Shown: positions 1 through 7,923 of the stretch, piece by piece
Position numbering within the stretch: the first letter of the stretch is position 1
Layout: every line of letters begins with the position of its first letter
Assembly (NCBI GenBank): GCA_002431915.1
Contig: DJEP01000031.1
Span: forward strand, 1 to 22,643
From: Lachnospiraceae bacterium UBA5895
GTDB taxonomy: Bacteria > Bacillota > Clostridia > Lachnospirales > Lachnospiraceae
Reading direction: 5' to 3'
DNA length: 22,643 bases
Translations under genes and position numbers: made by a program
The notes under the pieces: generated by a model
Database searches by the model: none
Told to the model about the DNA's origin: nothing
The model's input: the letters and a program-made list of their open reading frames with translations, nothing else

Positions 1-264
1 CCCGAAGAGACTGCCTGCGAAGAAGTTATCAAGGCTGTTGCAGAAGCAGGTTACACTAAGGTCATTCTTCGTCCCCTGATGGTAGTGGCAGGTGACCATG
101 CCAACAATGATATGGCAGGCGAGGATGAGGATTCCTGGTTAAGCCAGTTCAACGCTTCCGGTAAGTTTGACAGCGTGGATACCCAGATCGCAGGCTTAGG
201 CGAGATCAAGGCTATCCAGGATCTGTATGTAGCACATACCGCAGCAGCAATGGCTGAGAAATAA
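1..264 (+). CDS. cbiK: Sirohydrochlorin cobaltochelatase CbiK, C-terminal part
   Basis: Partial gene: the reading frame is open from base 1, so only the last 87 residues are present. CbiK inserts Co2+ into sirohydrochlorin at the entry to the anaerobic cobalamin pathway. The visible segment carries the family's conserved VVAGDHANNDMAG stretch; its histidine (codon 97-99) corresponds to a metal-binding histidine of class II chelatases, and the following EDSW is also typical. The C-terminus GLGEIKAIQDLYVAH matches the usual closing helix of CbiK. The TAA stop is at 262-264. The next gene, a lipoprotein, begins 31 bases downstream, so the two are probably cotranscribed. The first catalytic histidine and the N-terminus (some CbiK-type chelatases carry a signal peptide) lie outside the window, so location in the cell cannot be judged. 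Confidence 0.93.
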   Translation, partial: PEETACEEVIKAVAEAGYTKVILRPLMVVAGDHANNDMAGEDEDSWLSQFNASGKFDSVDTQIAGLGEIKAIQDLYVAHTAAAMAEK

Positions 265-295
265 TTAAGAATTAAAATAAGGACTAAAACAAGTA

Positions 296-1237
296 ATGAA
301 AGCAAAGACATTGATGAACAAAATTCTTGTAACAGGCAGCCTGACCGTCTGTCTGTTACTGACCGGATGCGGTGCAAACGCACAGAACACAGCATCGGCA
401 GAGAGCACTATCGCTGCCGCACAGGAAAGTACCGTGGCACAGACAGAAAGCACGGAAGCAGTGGAAACTGTCAGCACGGAGACTGCCAAGGACGAAGCAC
501 AGCTTCCCGACGGTGTCTATACCGCAGAATTTTCCACCGACAGTTCCATGTTCCATGTCAGTGAAGCCTGTGACGGCAAGGGAACCCTGACGGTAAAGGA
601 TGGCGTTATGACCATTCATATCTCCTTAGGTTCCAAGAAGATACTGAATCTCTATCCGGGTCTGGCGGAAGATGCGGCAAAAGATGGCGCAGTACTGCTT
701 CAGCCCACCACGGATACCGTAACTTACAGTGACGGCATGACGGAAGAGGTCTATGGATTCGATGTTCCCGTACCCGCCATCGGGGAAGAATTCGATCTGG
801 CGCTGATCGGTACCAAGGGAAAATGGTACGATCATAAAGTCGTAGTATCCGATCCGGTGGCAGAGAACAGCGAGGGTGGTGCAGATGCTTTTGATCTGAG
901 TACCGTAGAAGACGGCAGCTACACCATCGAACTGACCATGGAGGGCGGAAGCGGCAGAGCCGGCATCCAGTCCCCCGCGCAGATCACGGTAGCTGACGGA
1001 GTGGTAACGGCGACTTTGGAATGGAGCAGCCCAAACTATGACTATATGCTGGTGGACGGTGAAAAATATCTGCCGGTAAACACAGAGGGTAATTCCGTAT
1101 TTGAAGTACCGGTGGAAGCACTGGATGCACCGCTTAACATGATCGGTGATACCGTGGCAATGAGCACCCCTCACGAGGTGGAGTATACTGTAACTTTCCA
1201 TTCTGAGACACTGCAGAGTGCAGAGAACGGCAAGTAA
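296..1237 (+). CDS. Lipoprotein with two tandem NEAT-like domains
   Basis: A 313-residue predicted surface lipoprotein. Seen: a signal peptide with lipobox LTGC (residues 22-25, Cys25), then a Ser/Thr/Glu-rich linker with repeated EST motifs (about 30-68), then two related beta-rich modules at about 71-185 and 204-305. Each opens with a DG-x-Y-T strand (PDGVYTAEF and EDGSYTIEL) followed by a KDGVMTIHI / ADGVVTATL strand; the second has SSPNYDYMLVDGEKY. This layout resembles NEAT (iron-transport-associated) domains, which bind haem in Gram-positive surface proteins, but the match is by eye. Its position between cobaltochelatase and a BtuF-like binding protein suggests it presents a tetrapyrrole, corrinoid or cobalt chelate to the transporter; this is inference. 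The chosen ATG has AAGGA about 12 bases upstream (long spacing); an alternative ATG at 314 lacks any ribosome binding site. Confidence 0.8.
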   Translation: MKAKTLMNKILVTGSLTVCLLLTGCGANAQNTASAESTIAAAQESTVAQTESTEAVETVSTETAKDEAQLPDGVYTAEFSTDSSMFHVSEACDGKGTLTVKDGVMTIHISLGSKKILNLYPGLAEDAAKDGAVLLQPTTDTVTYSDGMTEEVYGFDVPVPAIGEEFDLALIGTKGKWYDHKVVVSDPVAENSEGGADAFDLSTVEDGSYTIELTMEGGSGRAGIQSPAQITVADGVVTATLEWSSPNYDYMLVDGEKYLPVNTEGNSVFEVPVEALDAPLNMIGDTVAMSTPHEVEYTVTFHSETLQSAENGK

Positions 1238-1260
1238 TACAAACAATAGGAAGAATTCTT

Positions 1261-2466
1261 ATGTCAGGAAGAAAAGGAAGTAAATGGGAAAAACAGATCC
1301 TGTGTCTGCTTCTGATGGGACTGCTGGGGCTTAACGGCTGCGGCAGTCCTTCTTCTGCTTCTATGGAAACATCGAAAGCGGCATCGGAGGATGTAAACAC
1401 GGCAGAGAATCCGCAGGGAGAACAGCCGGAATTAGTTAGAACAGGCAGCATGGAGCTGCAATATGCGGAAAATTTTGCAGTGGATTATTATGAGGGCGGC
1501 TATAAAATGCTGACCACGCTGCCGGATACGAAAAAGTATCTGCTGGTACCGGAAGGACAGAGCGTTCCCGCAAATCTGGAGGAAGATATCTGCATTTTAC
1601 AGGAGCCGCTTCAGAACATTTATCTGGTGGCCACGGGGGTGATGGATATGTTTGCCTCCGTGGATGCGGTGGACCAGATCCGTTTTTCCGGGCAGAAGCA
1701 GGAGAACTGGTACATTCAGAAAGCGAAGGATGCCATGGCGGCAGGGGACATGGTCTATGCCGGAAAATACAGCAAACCGGATTATGAATTACTGGTGTCC
1801 GAAGGGTGTGATCTGGCAATCGAGAACCGGATGATCACACACTCCCCGGAGGTGGTGGAAATGCTTCAAAGCTTTGACATCCCGGTAATGATCGAATATT
1901 CCAGCTATGAACAGCATCCTTTGGGAAAAGTGGAATGGGTAAAATTTTTCGGAGCCCTGACCGGCAGGGAAGCGGAGGCACAAGCCGTTTTTGCGGAGCA
2001 GACAAAGATTCTGGAAAAGGTAGAAAGCGGAGAAAAAACAGGGAAAACCATAGCATTTTTCTATGTGACTTCCAACGGTCTGATCCAGGTAAGACAGAGT
2101 ACGGATTATATTCCGAAGCTGATCGAACTGGCAGGAGGAAGATACATTTTTGAGGATCTGGAGGACAGTGGAAGCGGACGCTCCACGCTGAATATGCAAG
2201 TCGAAGATTTCTATGCCGGGGCAAGGGATGCGGACATCCTGATCTACAACAGCTCGATTGACGGTGGAGTGACTACGGTGGACGAGCTGATCGGCAAATG
2301 CAATATTTTGAAAGATTTCAAAGCGGTACAGGAAGGGCAGGTGTATTGCACCACCAATGATATGTACCAGCAGTCCATGGCAATCGGGTATTTATTGCAG
2401 GATATGCATACGGTATTGACGGAAGGCGATACCGGAGAACTGCGCTATCTGTTCCCGTTACAGTAG
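1261..2466 (+). CDS. ABC transporter substrate-binding lipoprotein (BtuF/FecB-like)
   Basis: A 401-residue substrate-binding protein of the cobalamin/iron-complex (Peripl_BP_2) type. A short signal peptide ends in lipobox LNGC (24-27, Cys27), so it should be anchored on the outer face of the membrane. The mature part has the two-lobed family layout: a first lobe with TTLPDTKKYLLVPEG and the DLAIENR region, a linking helix, and a second lobe with GKTIAFFYVTSNG, LIELAGGRYIFEDL and the late ADILIYNSSIDG strand followed by NILKDFKAVQEGQVY. AGGAAG lies 8 bases before the ATG. It sits 23 bases after the NEAT-like lipoprotein gene and just before its permease and ATPase. Substrate is not determinable by eye: corrinoid uptake is favoured by the neighbourhood, but haem, siderophore or cobalt chelate are alternatives. 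Confidence 0.88.
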   Translation: MSGRKGSKWEKQILCLLLMGLLGLNGCGSPSSASMETSKAASEDVNTAENPQGEQPELVRTGSMELQYAENFAVDYYEGGYKMLTTLPDTKKYLLVPEGQSVPANLEEDICILQEPLQNIYLVATGVMDMFASVDAVDQIRFSGQKQENWYIQKAKDAMAAGDMVYAGKYSKPDYELLVSEGCDLAIENRMITHSPEVVEMLQSFDIPVMIEYSSYEQHPLGKVEWVKFFGALTGREAEAQAVFAEQTKILEKVESGEKTGKTIAFFYVTSNGLIQVRQSTDYIPKLIELAGGRYIFEDLEDSGSGRSTLNMQVEDFYAGARDADILIYNSSIDGGVTTVDELIGKCNILKDFKAVQEGQVYCTTNDMYQQSMAIGYLLQDMHTVLTEGDTGELRYLFPLQ

Positions 2467-2534
2467 AAAATAGGGAAAACTGATAAATCGGAAACAGAGC
2501 GTAAGATTATGAATTGTACAAAGAGGAGAAGAAG

Positions 2535-3551
2535 ATGCAGCAGCGCAGGAAAATAAGATATCTCATAGCGTTTGTCCTATTGACAGCAGGCATTCTCGTG
2601 CTGTTGCTTTGCAATATAGGGATCGGAACGGTGAAGATTCCCTTAACAGAGATACTGATTACAGGAAGAACACAGGAAGGCATGAATGCCAGGATCCTGT
2701 GGGAGATCCGTTTGCCCCGGACGCTGGCAGCGGGGATTCTGGGCGGAGCGCTGGCACTGGCCGGATATCTGCTTCAGACCTTTTTTCATAATCCCATAGC
2801 AGGACCTTTCGTTTTGGGAATCTCTTCCGGGGCGAAGATGGTAGTGGCGCTGGTAATGGTATTTCTGCTGGGGAATACGATCCGGGTCAGCTCCGGACTG
2901 CTGATACTGGCAGCATTTTTAGGAGCCATGCTGTCCATGGGATTCGTGCTCCTCATGGCGAGAAAGGTAGACAGTATGTCCATGCTGGTGGTCAGTGGTG
3001 TGATGATCGGTTATATCTGTTCCGCCATCACGGAACTGGTGGTGACTTTCGCGGAGGATGCGGATATCGTGAACCTCCACAACTGGTCCAGAGGCAGCTT
3101 TTCCGGAATGACCTGGGACAATGTGAAAGTGATGAGTATCGTGGTGGCAGTGACTTTTCTGCTGGTGATTCTGCTGGCGAAACCGCTGGAAGCCTACCGG
3201 CTGGGGGAGACTTATGCACAGAATCTGGGAGTGAATATCCGGACTCTGCGGATCCTGCTGGTGGTATTGTCCAGCGTGCTTTCGGCATGCATCGTGGCAT
3301 TTGCCGGACCCATCTCTTTTGTGGGGATCGCTGTGCCGCAGCTGATCCGTAAATTATTCGGAACTACAAAGCCGCTACTTATGATACCTGCATGTTTCCT
3401 GGGAGGCAGTGTGTTCTGCCTGTTCTGCGATCTGTTAGCCAGAACATGGATGGCACCCACGGAGCTTAGCATCAGTACGGTGACGGCGATCTTCGGAGCA
3501 CCGGTGGTATTGTGGATCATGATATCCAGGAACAGACGGGAGCGTGGATAA
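2535..3551 (+). CDS. FecCD/BtuC-type ABC transporter permease
   Basis: A 338-residue, multi-pass inner-membrane permease. Family signatures are visible: IRLPRTLAAGILGGALALAGYLLQTFFHNP near the start (the usual RLPR...GA-LA-xG-xxQ-xxxxNP pattern), GPFVLGISSGAK, and in the C-terminal half FAGPISFVGIAVPQLIRKLFG, which forms the coupling loop for the ATPase, then GAPVVLWIM. About ten hydrophobic segments are present, as expected. The frame can begin at a TTG at 2514, but the ATG at 2535 follows AAGAGGAG with 6-base spacing and is preferred. The TAA stop overlaps the GTG start of the ATPase gene by 8 bases, so expression is likely coupled. It partners the binding lipoprotein upstream and the ATPase downstream; the transported compound is inferred to be a corrinoid. 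Confidence 0.93.
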   Translation: MQQRRKIRYLIAFVLLTAGILVLLLCNIGIGTVKIPLTEILITGRTQEGMNARILWEIRLPRTLAAGILGGALALAGYLLQTFFHNPIAGPFVLGISSGAKMVVALVMVFLLGNTIRVSSGLLILAAFLGAMLSMGFVLLMARKVDSMSMLVVSGVMIGYICSAITELVVTFAEDADIVNLHNWSRGSFSGMTWDNVKVMSIVVAVTFLLVILLAKPLEAYRLGETYAQNLGVNIRTLRILLVVLSSVLSACIVAFAGPISFVGIAVPQLIRKLFGTTKPLLMIPACFLGGSVFCLFCDLLARTWMAPTELSISTVTAIFGAPVVLWIMISRNRRERG

Positions 3552-4668
3552 CTTACCTATGAAGACGCAGAAACCTTATTATATTACAACGGAAAAAATG
3601 AGCGTGGGCTATGACGGCAAGCCTCTGATCGAAGCGGTGGAAATCGCACTTCGAAAAGGGGAGATCCTGACGTTGCTGGGACCAAACGGCGCGGGCAAAT
3701 CCACGATCTTAAAAAGTATCGCAAGGCAGCTGACCCTGATCGCGGGCACAGTGCGGCTGGACGGGGAGGATATGAAGTCGCTCACGGGGGCGGAACTGTC
3801 GAAAAAAATGTCGGTGGTAATGACGAAACGTCTGCGGGGAGATCTGATGACCTGCGAGGATGTGGTAGCCACCGGAAGATATCCCTATACCGGGCGTTTT
3901 GGTGTGTTGTCGAAGGAGGACCACAAAGCGGTGGAAAATGCCATGGAACTGGTACAGGTGGCGGAAATTGGGGATTCTTTATTTGAGCGGATCAGCGACG
4001 GACAGAGACAGCGGGTGATGTTAGCCAGAGCCATCTGCCAGGAACCGGAAATATTAATTCTGGATGAACCGACTTCCTATCTGGATGTGCGGCACAAGTT
4101 GGAATTTTTATCGATACTGCAGAAGCTGTGCCGGGAGAAGAAGCTTACGGTGATCCTGTCCTTACATGAACTGGAACTGGCGGAGAAGATCTCCGACCGG
4201 ATTCTGTGTGTGAACGGTAAGGCAGTGGACCGGATCGGCACACCGGAGGAGGTCATGACCGACGGATATATCACACAGCTCTACGGAATCCGGATGGGAA
4301 GCTATGAGGAAGCCAGCAGCGACATGGAACTGGCGGCACCGGAAGGAACACCGGAGGTCTTCGTGATTGCCGGAGCCGGAAGAGGACGGAAGATTTATCG
4401 GAGATTGCAGAGAGCGGGAATTCCCTTTGTTACCGGGATCCTGTATGAAAATGATCTGGATTATCCTGTGGCCAGAGCACTGGCGGCGGAGGTGATCGCA
4501 GAGCGTCCCTTTGAGCCGGTGGCACAGGAGACATTACAGTTGGCGAAGGAACAGCTGGAAAAATGTGACCGCGTCATCTGTTGCAGGGAGAATTTCGGCA
4601 GTCTTGAAATTTTTCAGAGAGAGCTTCTGGAATATGCGAAGCAGCTGGGGAAGCAGATAGAAAGATAG
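3544..4668 (+). CDS. ABC transporter ATPase (BtuD/FecE-like) with C-terminal extension
   Basis: A 374-residue ATPase powering the BtuCF-like system. Visible motifs: Walker A GPNGAGKST (46-54), signature ISDGQ (150-154, a variant of LSGGQ), Walker B ILILDE (170-175), D-loop region SYLD and switch histidine in SLHEL (His208). The Q-loop position, normally a glutamine, reads VVMTKRL, so the glutamine seems replaced. The nucleotide-binding domain ends near residue 255; a further ~110 residues form an extra alpha/beta-looking domain (VFVIAGAGRG..., ...LDYPVARALAAEVIAERPF..., DRVICC). I do not recognise its function. Usual FecE/BtuD proteins are about 250-270 residues. The GTG start overlaps the permease gene by 8 bases and has GGGAG only 1 base away; an in-frame ATG at 3559 is an alternative start. 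Confidence 0.9.
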   Translation: MDNLPMKTQKPYYITTEKMSVGYDGKPLIEAVEIALRKGEILTLLGPNGAGKSTILKSIARQLTLIAGTVRLDGEDMKSLTGAELSKKMSVVMTKRLRGDLMTCEDVVATGRYPYTGRFGVLSKEDHKAVENAMELVQVAEIGDSLFERISDGQRQRVMLARAICQEPEILILDEPTSYLDVRHKLEFLSILQKLCREKKLTVILSLHELELAEKISDRILCVNGKAVDRIGTPEEVMTDGYITQLYGIRMGSYEEASSDMELAAPEGTPEVFVIAGAGRGRKIYRRLQRAGIPFVTGILYENDLDYPVARALAAEVIAERPFEPVAQETLQLAKEQLEKCDRVICCRENFGSLEIFQRELLEYAKQLGKQIER

Positions 4669-4745
4669 AAAGCCCGGAGCAACAGAGCGGGTGTTAGAAA
4701 ACAGCGAAACAAAATTCCCGGGATGTCTGTGGGATGGAGAGAACG

Positions 4746-6239
4746 ATGGCAAAAGTAATCATGATACAGGGCACCATGTCCGGCGCCGGAAAAAGTCTGT
4801 TGGTGGCGGGTCTGTGCCGGATCTTCCGACAGGACGGTTACCGGGTTGCCCCTTTTAAATCACAGAATATGGCACTCAATTCCTATATCACGAAGGAAGG
4901 ACTGGAAATGGGCAGGGCGCAGGTCATGCAGGCGGAGGCAGCGGGGATCGAACCGCTGGTGTGCATGAACCCCATTTTATTAAAACCCACCAGTCATACC
5001 GGATCCCAGGTCATTGTAAACGGTGAGGTACGGGGGAATATGCCTGCCAGAGATTATTTTTCCCATAAAAAGGAACTGATCCCGGACATTAAGGCAGCTT
5101 TTCGCAAGCTGGAAACCTACGCGGACATTATCGTCATTGAAGGCGCCGGGAGCCCGGCAGAGATCAACCTGAAGCAGAACGACATCGTCAATATGGGAAT
5201 GGCGGCGATGGTGGATGCCCCGGTACTTCTGGTGGGAGACATTGACAGAGGCGGTGTGTTCGCCCAGTTATTGGGAACGCTGATGCTGCTGACCGAAGAG
5301 GAACGGGAGCGGGTAAAGGGACTGATCATCAATAAGTTCCGGGGAGACAGCACGATCTTAGATCCCGGCATTCAGATGCTGGAAGAACGCGGAAAGGTGC
5401 CTGTCATGGGAACGGTACCTTACATGGAATTGTTGCTGGAAGATGAAGACAGTCTGACGGATCGATTTGATGAAAAGCGTGTGGGACAGATCGATCTGGC
5501 GGTGATCCACTATCCCCGTATTTCGAATTTTACGGATTTTGATGTGTTTGAACAGATGCCGGAGGTCAGCGTCCGGTATGTGACGAACGTAAGAGAACTG
5601 GGAACACCGGATCTGATCTTTCTCCCCGGCAGCAAAAATACCATGGCAGACCTGAAATGGATGCGGCAGAACGGTCTGGAAGCGGCGGTAAAACGGGCGG
5701 CTTCGAAGATTCCCGTATTCGGGATCTGTGGGGGCTACCAGATGTTAGGCTGTGAGATCGCAGATCCGGATAGTGTGGAGGAAGGCGGACAGATCCGCGG
5801 CATGGAATTGCTTCCGGTGCGGACAGTGTTGCAGAAAGAGAAGCATCGCTGCCAGACGGAAGGAAAACTGGAAGCAGTGGAGGGTATTTTCTCCGGGCTT
5901 ACGGGATGTGAGTTTGCCGGATATGAGATCCACATGGGGCAGACGGTGTATTGCGGGGCAGACGACAGTGCGGATGCGGAAGTTGCGCAAAACGTGATCA
6001 GCGATTCTGCCGGGCGCGTCTACGGTTCCTATATCCACGGTCTGTTCGATAAGGGCGAGATCGCCGGGCGGATGATACAGACACTTGCCCGGGAAAAAGG
6101 TATTTCTCTGGAGGAAGGAGTCTGGGAGGATTACCGCACTATAAAAGAGAGACAGTACGATCAACTGGCGGATACCCTGCGGGAACATCTGCACATGGAG
6201 GACATCTATGGAATGCTCAGAGAAGCCCATATTTCATAA
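4746..6239 (+). CDS. cbiP: Cobyric acid synthase (adenosylcobyrinate a,c-diamide amidotransferase)
   Basis: A 497-residue CobQ/CbiP enzyme that amidates side chains b, d, e and g of adenosylcobyrinic acid a,c-diamide with glutamine and ATP. The N-terminal dethiobiotin-synthetase-like domain opens with the P-loop GTMSGAGKS (9-17), followed by KSQNMALNSY, EMGRAQVMQAEAAG and MNPILLKPTS, all family hallmarks. The C-terminal class I glutamine amidotransferase domain has the nucleophile in FGICGGYQMLG (Cys328) and a late histidine in GSYIHGLFD. Length is normal for the family. An in-frame ATG at 4734 exists, but the one at 4746 has GGAGAG 4 bases upstream and gives the typical N-terminus. Its end overlaps cobT by 32 bases. 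The 77-base stretch between the ATPase gene and this start contains no clear promoter. Confidence 0.97.
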   Translation: MAKVIMIQGTMSGAGKSLLVAGLCRIFRQDGYRVAPFKSQNMALNSYITKEGLEMGRAQVMQAEAAGIEPLVCMNPILLKPTSHTGSQVIVNGEVRGNMPARDYFSHKKELIPDIKAAFRKLETYADIIVIEGAGSPAEINLKQNDIVNMGMAAMVDAPVLLVGDIDRGGVFAQLLGTLMLLTEEERERVKGLIINKFRGDSTILDPGIQMLEERGKVPVMGTVPYMELLLEDEDSLTDRFDEKRVGQIDLAVIHYPRISNFTDFDVFEQMPEVSVRYVTNVRELGTPDLIFLPGSKNTMADLKWMRQNGLEAAVKRAASKIPVFGICGGYQMLGCEIADPDSVEEGGQIRGMELLPVRTVLQKEKHRCQTEGKLEAVEGIFSGLTGCEFAGYEIHMGQTVYCGADDSADAEVAQNVISDSAGRVYGSYIHGLFDKGEIAGRMIQTLAREKGISLEEGVWEDYRTIKERQYDQLADTLREHLHMEDIYGMLREAHIS

Positions 6240-7296
6240 TTATACCAGACAGGAACTAGCTCAGATCCGGATCACGGCACCGGACGAAACGGTGAGAAAA
6301 CTTGTAAAAAAACACTGGGATACTCTGGCAAAACCGCTGGATGGCATGGGCAGCTTTGAAACCATCACGGCACAGATCGGAGCCATTTTGGGGACGGAGC
6401 AGATCGACCTTCAGAAAAAAGGCGTGCTGATCTTCTGTGCGGATAACGGGATCGTGAAGGAAGGCGTGAGCCAGACCGGGCAGGAGGTCACAATTGCGGT
6501 GGCAAAGTCCATGGCGAGGAAAGGTTCCTCCGTCTGTAAGATGGCACAGAGTATCGGTGCGGAGACGATCCCTGTGGACATCGGAATAAACAGTGAGGAA
6601 TCCATTCCAGGAGTACTGGACCGCAAGGTGTGCCCAGGTACCCGAAATTTTTTGAAAGAACCGGCTATGACGGAGGAAGAGACTGTCCGGGCCATTGCCA
6701 CGGGAATGGAACTGGTATGGGAGTGTAAGGAGAAGGGATATCGTATCCTTGCCACCGGGGAAATGGGAATCGGCAACACGACCACCAGCAGTGCAGTGAC
6801 GGCGGCTCTTTTGCAGTGCGAAGCAGAGGAAGTCACAGGCAGAGGCGCGGGACTGACGGATCAGGGACTGGCGCGGAAGCAGCAGGTTGTCCGTAACGCA
6901 TTGGAAATTTATGATCTGTGGCATGCGGATGCATTTGCAATATTGCAGACGGTCGGCGGACTGGATATTGCCGGGTTGACCGGTATGTGTATCGGCGGAG
7001 CCCTGTGGCATGTGCCCATCGTGCTGGACGGTGTGATCAGCATGGCGGCGGCACTGGTGGCGGAGCGGTTGTTCCCCGGCGTGCGGGAATATCTGATCCC
7101 TTCCCATCTGGGAAAAGAACCTGCGGCGGTGAAACTGGCAGATGCGTTACAACTGTCTCCGGTGATCCATGCGGGAATGGCACTGGGAGAAGGAACCGGG
7201 GCAGTCATGATGTTTGCACTGCTGGACATGGCAATGAGTATCTATGGACAGAGCGCTACTTTTTCAGAAATCGAAGTGGAGCAGTACAAGAGGTAA
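6208..7296 (+). CDS. cobT: Nicotinate-nucleotide--dimethylbenzimidazole phosphoribosyltransferase
   Basis: A 362-residue CobT. It transfers phosphoribose from nicotinate mononucleotide to the lower-ligand base, giving the alpha-riboside 5'-phosphate used by CobS. Visible motifs: PLDGMGSFE near residue 43 (PLGSLG-like), FCADNGIVKEGVSQ (76-89), GEMGIGNTTTSSA (184-196), GRGAGLTD, and LGEGTGA, whose Glu328 matches the catalytic base. Length fits the family (about 350). The ATG has a perfect GGAGG at 6197-6201 with 6-base spacing inside the end of cbiP, so translation is probably coupled. CobT enzymes differ in base preference (benzimidazoles or purines); the sequence does not settle this, and no benzimidazole synthesis genes are in the window. 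Confidence 0.97.
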   Translation: MECSEKPIFHNYTRQELAQIRITAPDETVRKLVKKHWDTLAKPLDGMGSFETITAQIGAILGTEQIDLQKKGVLIFCADNGIVKEGVSQTGQEVTIAVAKSMARKGSSVCKMAQSIGAETIPVDIGINSEESIPGVLDRKVCPGTRNFLKEPAMTEEETVRAIATGMELVWECKEKGYRILATGEMGIGNTTTSSAVTAALLQCEAEEVTGRGAGLTDQGLARKQQVVRNALEIYDLWHADAFAILQTVGGLDIAGLTGMCIGGALWHVPIVLDGVISMAAALVAERLFPGVREYLIPSHLGKEPAAVKLADALQLSPVIHAGMALGEGTGAVMMFALLDMAMSIYGQSATFSEIEVEQYKR

Positions 7297-7299
7297 TAT

Positions 7300-7827
7300 A
7301 TGATTACATTGATCCTGGGGGGCAGCGGCAGCGGAAAATCCGCCTATGCGGAAGATTATCTGCTGCGGACTGCAGCTCATAAGAAAAAATATTATATCGC
7401 CACCATGCAGATCTGGGATGAGGAAATGCAGGCAAAGGTAGACAGACATCACAGACTGCGGCAGGGGAAAGGATTTACTACCATCGAACAGCCTGCGGCA
7501 CTGGAAGAGGCAATCGCACAAATGGAACCGGCGGGAGCCGCATTACTGGAATGTATGTCCAATCTGACCGCCAATGAAATGTTTTCCAAAGCGGAGCCGG
7601 TGGAACGGCAGACAGTCATCGAACGAATTCTGCGTGGCGTGGAGATTTTAAGAAAACAGGCGGATCCGCTGGTCATCGTGACCAACAATGTATTCGAGGA
7701 TGGCATTGTTTACGATGATTCCACCATGGAATACATTGAGGCACTGGGCAGGATCAATGAGAGACTGGCGGCGGAAGCGGACGAGGTCGTGGAAGTCGTG
7801 GCGGGGATCCCACAGCGGATCAAGTAG
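7300..7827 (+). CDS. cobU: Adenosylcobinamide kinase / guanylyltransferase, CobU-type
   Basis: A 175-residue CobU-family protein, close to the usual 180. CobU phosphorylates adenosylcobinamide and then guanylylates it to adenosylcobinamide-GDP. The P-loop GGSGSGKS (7-14) is intact, IATMQIWDEEMQAKVDRHH matches the region holding the histidine that is guanylylated in Salmonella CobU (His51 here by alignment by eye), and the ending ADEVVEVVAGIPQRIK is typical. Two regions diverge: LLECMSNLTANEMF replaces the usual LLDCLTLW-like strand, and TNNVFEDGIVY replaces the usual NEVGxGIVP motif. It starts 3 bases after cobT, with AAGAGG overlapping the cobT stop at 6-base spacing. A second, shorter CobU-like gene lies downstream of cobS, so the two activities might be shared between them. 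Confidence 0.9.
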   Translation: MITLILGGSGSGKSAYAEDYLLRTAAHKKKYYIATMQIWDEEMQAKVDRHHRLRQGKGFTTIEQPAALEEAIAQMEPAGAALLECMSNLTANEMFSKAEPVERQTVIERILRGVEILRKQADPLVIVTNNVFEDGIVYDDSTMEYIEALGRINERLAAEADEVVEVVAGIPQRIK

Positions 7828-7923
7828 TATTCCTCAGAAGAAAAAGCGCGGAACCGGCAGGATGGGCAGGATAGCCAGACCGGCAGGGGAGTCCGCATAG
7901 ATCAGCATAGAAAGGAAGCAGGC
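7828..7923 (+). other. Intergenic gap between cobU and cobS
   Basis: This 96-base non-coding stretch holds the cobS ribosome binding site (AAGGAAG, 7912-7918). It is rich in purines and carries a short direct repeat, ACCGGCAGG, at 7852 and again about 26 bases later. I see no convincing promoter, terminator or riboswitch in it. Confidence 0.5.

Noticed and set aside
6256..7107. A 283-codon open frame on the - strand within cobT
   Set aside because: It is fully antisense to a well-supported CobT with intact motifs, and its His/Cys/Arg-rich translation looks like a shadow reading frame.
7868..7890. AGCCAG-ACCGGC in the cobU-cobS gap, which resembles part of a cobalamin riboswitch B12 box
   Set aside because: The central GGAG of the B12 box is missing and none of the other conserved riboswitch elements are found in the 96-base gap, which is too short for the aptamer.
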